A stretch of DNA of 64,000 bases from Bacteroides fragilis (GTDB taxonomy: Bacteria > Bacteroidota > Bacteroidia > Bacteroidales > Bacteroidaceae). Under the pieces are notes generated by a model. That model was not told where the DNA came from. It did not search any database and saw nothing but the letters and a program-made list of their open reading frames with translations. Below, piece after piece: positions 62,810-64,000 of this stretch. Numbering within the stretch: the first letter of the stretch is position 1; each line of letters begins with the position of its first letter. Where the stretch lies: NCBI RefSeq assembly GCF_002849695.1, contig NZ_CP018937.1:2666001-2730000 (forward strand), in the 5' to 3' direction. Both the position numbers and the translations under genes were made by a program.

Positions 62810-63622
62810 TTAAAGACTAAACACTCTATGAAAAGGGGCTATTATTCTATTCATAAAAAATAGAAGATTATACTGAAATGGTTTAGAAAAATAAATTTTT
62901 AGGAATGAAAATGAAATGCATATTGAAAGTTCCAAACTTCGCATCCTATTTTTATTTTCATGTGATATTGAAGTTATTCTAATTCTACGATAATAAATAG
63001 TATCCTTATTTGCAAAAATAACCTTACTCACCCTATCAGAAATTAAAGCCATAAAAAGTGAATCCTCGCCAATTTTAAAATTAGAGTCAAATTTTCTTCC
63101 AGCTATAACATCTTTAGGAATTATTTTACAACAACTAGATGAAAAAAAACTTCTCACTTTTATCTTTTTTGTAATAGCTCCACCATCGGCATATCTAAGA
63201 AAAGATTTCGTTATGTAATCAGCATGACATTTAGTTATGCTATCGCTGAAAGCATAGACATTACTAACTACTATGGCATTTTTCTCCTTTTCAACCTTTT
63301 CTAACAAGTCCATTAAATAATTCTCAGAAATGAGATCATCATCATCTAAAAAACAAATATAATTCCCAGAAGCATATCTTAAACCTATATTTCTGGCATT
63401 CGCTGCTCCTGCTGTTTCAGCATATAGTATTTTTATATTTATCTTTTGGGCAAAAAATTCACATTGTTTTAATATATATCTAACACTATCAATAGTACAG
63501 CCATTAATCACTATAATAACTTCAAATCTTTTCTTATCCAGAGTTTGATTTGCAACTGATTGTAAGCACTCACTAAAGTAAAAATCAGGATTATACGATG
63601 GAATTATTAAAGAAACAAGCAT
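62810..63622 (-). CDS. glycosyltransferase family 2 (AT-rich)
   Basis: A 270-residue GT-A glycosyltransferase beginning MLVSLIIPSYNPDFYFSEC, with GAANARNIGLRYASGNYICF leading to the DXD-type motif FLDDDDLISENY and the later IGEDSLFMALIS block. The base composition is clearly more A+T-rich than the genes at 40-58 kb, which is typical of capsule glycosyltransferases acquired by horizontal transfer. It lies 12 bp upstream of the dehydrogenase gene and 5 bp downstream of the partial gene at the window edge. Confidence 0.88.
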   Translation of the reverse strand: MLVSLIIPSYNPDFYFSECLQSVANQTLDKKRFEVIIVINGCTIDSVRYILKQCEFFAQKINIKILYAETAGAANARNIGLRYASGNYICFLDDDDLISENYLMDLLEKVEKEKNAIVVSNVYAFSDSITKCHADYITKSFLRYADGGAITKKIKVRSFFSSSCCKIIPKDVIAGRKFDSNFKIGEDSLFMALISDRVSKVIFANKDTIYYRRIRITSISHENKNRMRSLELSICISFSFLKIYFSKPFQYNLLFFMNRIIAPFHRVFSL

Positions 63623-63627
63623 AGAAA

Positions 63628-63996
63628 CTAAAACTTAAAATCAATTTGTTTTCCTGCATAAATACCTGTTGGAAAATAAATTAACTGGGAAAGATTATTT
63701 ATTGTTATCTGTATATAATGTAAATTTTGACTAGGATCTACAACCCATCCTTTATTTTCATCGCAATAATAAATTAAAGAACACGGATTAGACACTTCAA
63801 TTTCATTATTCATACATGTATATTTACCACTCTCAAAAAAAGAAACATATAAGACATGCGATAATTTGTCATATATTGCATGAATATCTTTCGAATAATA
63901 TATACTATAAATATCTAAATCGGATATTTTAAAATTGTCTATCCCAGGAATCAATGCATACGCATAGCTATCGGTAATATCATGCTTTACCCACAT
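63628..63996 (-). CDS. unrecognised protein, probably partial (5' end beyond window)
   Basis: A frame of 122 residues ends at 63628 and is open up to the edge of the window, so the ATG at 63996 is probably internal and the true gene is longer. The visible part is beta-rich with many Tyr and Asn residues (ISDLDIYSIYYSKDIHAIYD and SLIYYCDENKGWVVD). I do not recognise a domain. Position in the polysaccharide operon and very high A+T content suggest a strain-specific capsule gene. Confidence 0.5.
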   Translation of the reverse strand: MWVKHDITDSYAYALIPGIDNFKISDLDIYSIYYSKDIHAIYDKLSHVLYVSFFESGKYTCMNNEIEVSNPCSLIYYCDENKGWVVDPSQNLHYIQITINNLSQLIYFPTGIYAGKQIDFKF

Positions 63997-64000
63997 CGTA

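Noticed and set aside
1..64000. tRNA, rRNA, CRISPR arrays, complete insertion sequences
   Set aside because: None was recognised on reading both strands. Only weak remnants (51762-52004) could hint at lost mobile DNA.

Overview
This window is a chromosomal segment of a member of the Bacteroidales, almost certainly a Bacteroides species. Several signals agree. There is a SusC/SusD outer-membrane pair, there are many short-signal lipoproteins, and there are NVEALA-type small proteins beside 6-bladed propeller lipoproteins. It also carries an anaerobic sulfatase maturase, tandem S46 dipeptidyl-peptidases and a capsule-type polysaccharide cluster. Repeated promoters fit the Bacteroides consensus TTTG-N19/20-TAnnTTTG, and genes mostly lack strong Shine-Dalgarno sites. 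I cannot fix the species from sequence alone. No rRNA, tRNA, CRISPR array, complete insertion sequence or phage was recognised.

Layout. About 0.1-6 kb: a seven-gene minus-strand operon of two NVEALA small proteins, four propeller lipoproteins and a DUF1573 lipoprotein. It is divergent from a two-TM membrane regulator with a C-terminal winged helix (6.2-7.3 kb). The divergent promoter region carries repeated ACGTCA elements, and a 22-bp tandem repeat follows the regulator. About 7.6-11.5 kb: a second small-secreted-protein module (DUF3244 protein, unknown 264-aa protein, TPR/HTH membrane regulator) and a DUF4369-like lipoprotein. 11.7-17.3 kb: sulfatase maturase and two S46 peptidases, one with the DPP7-type Gly and one with the DPP11-type Arg at the specificity position. 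17.3-27.6 kb: glycosyltransferase/LpxH-like pair, two thioredoxins, nitroreductase, PerR-rubrerythrin, DUF805, M3 peptidase, NAD synthetase and a small exported protein behind a long inverted repeat.

27.7-33.4 kb: SusC, SusD and a secreted metallophosphoesterase, probably one nutrient-acquisition operon. 33.5-38.1 kb: hisGDCB preceded by a full attenuation system, with a Bacteroides promoter, a 15-codon leader peptide with an HRHHH run, an antiterminator and a terminator. 38.1-51.8 kb: housekeeping and envelope genes (thioesterase, pirin, DsbD, Dabb, uridine kinase, MltF-like transglycosylase, Na+/solute symporter with an unlisted 41-aa membrane partner, nitroreductase, MetH without its reactivation domain, SmpB, Yip1, NigD-like, DUF4375). 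52-58.6 kb: HsmA-like protein, a strongly expressed NifU-like/GGGtGRT pair, FabH, cytoplasmic alpha-amylase, YihY/BrkB and DUF202. 58.7-64 kb: the 3' end of a minus-strand polysaccharide operon that becomes very AT-rich and runs off the window.

The parts most worth following are the NVEALA/propeller/membrane-regulator system with its two repeat arrays, the his attenuator, and the small unlisted proteins beside the symporter and the glycosyltransferase.
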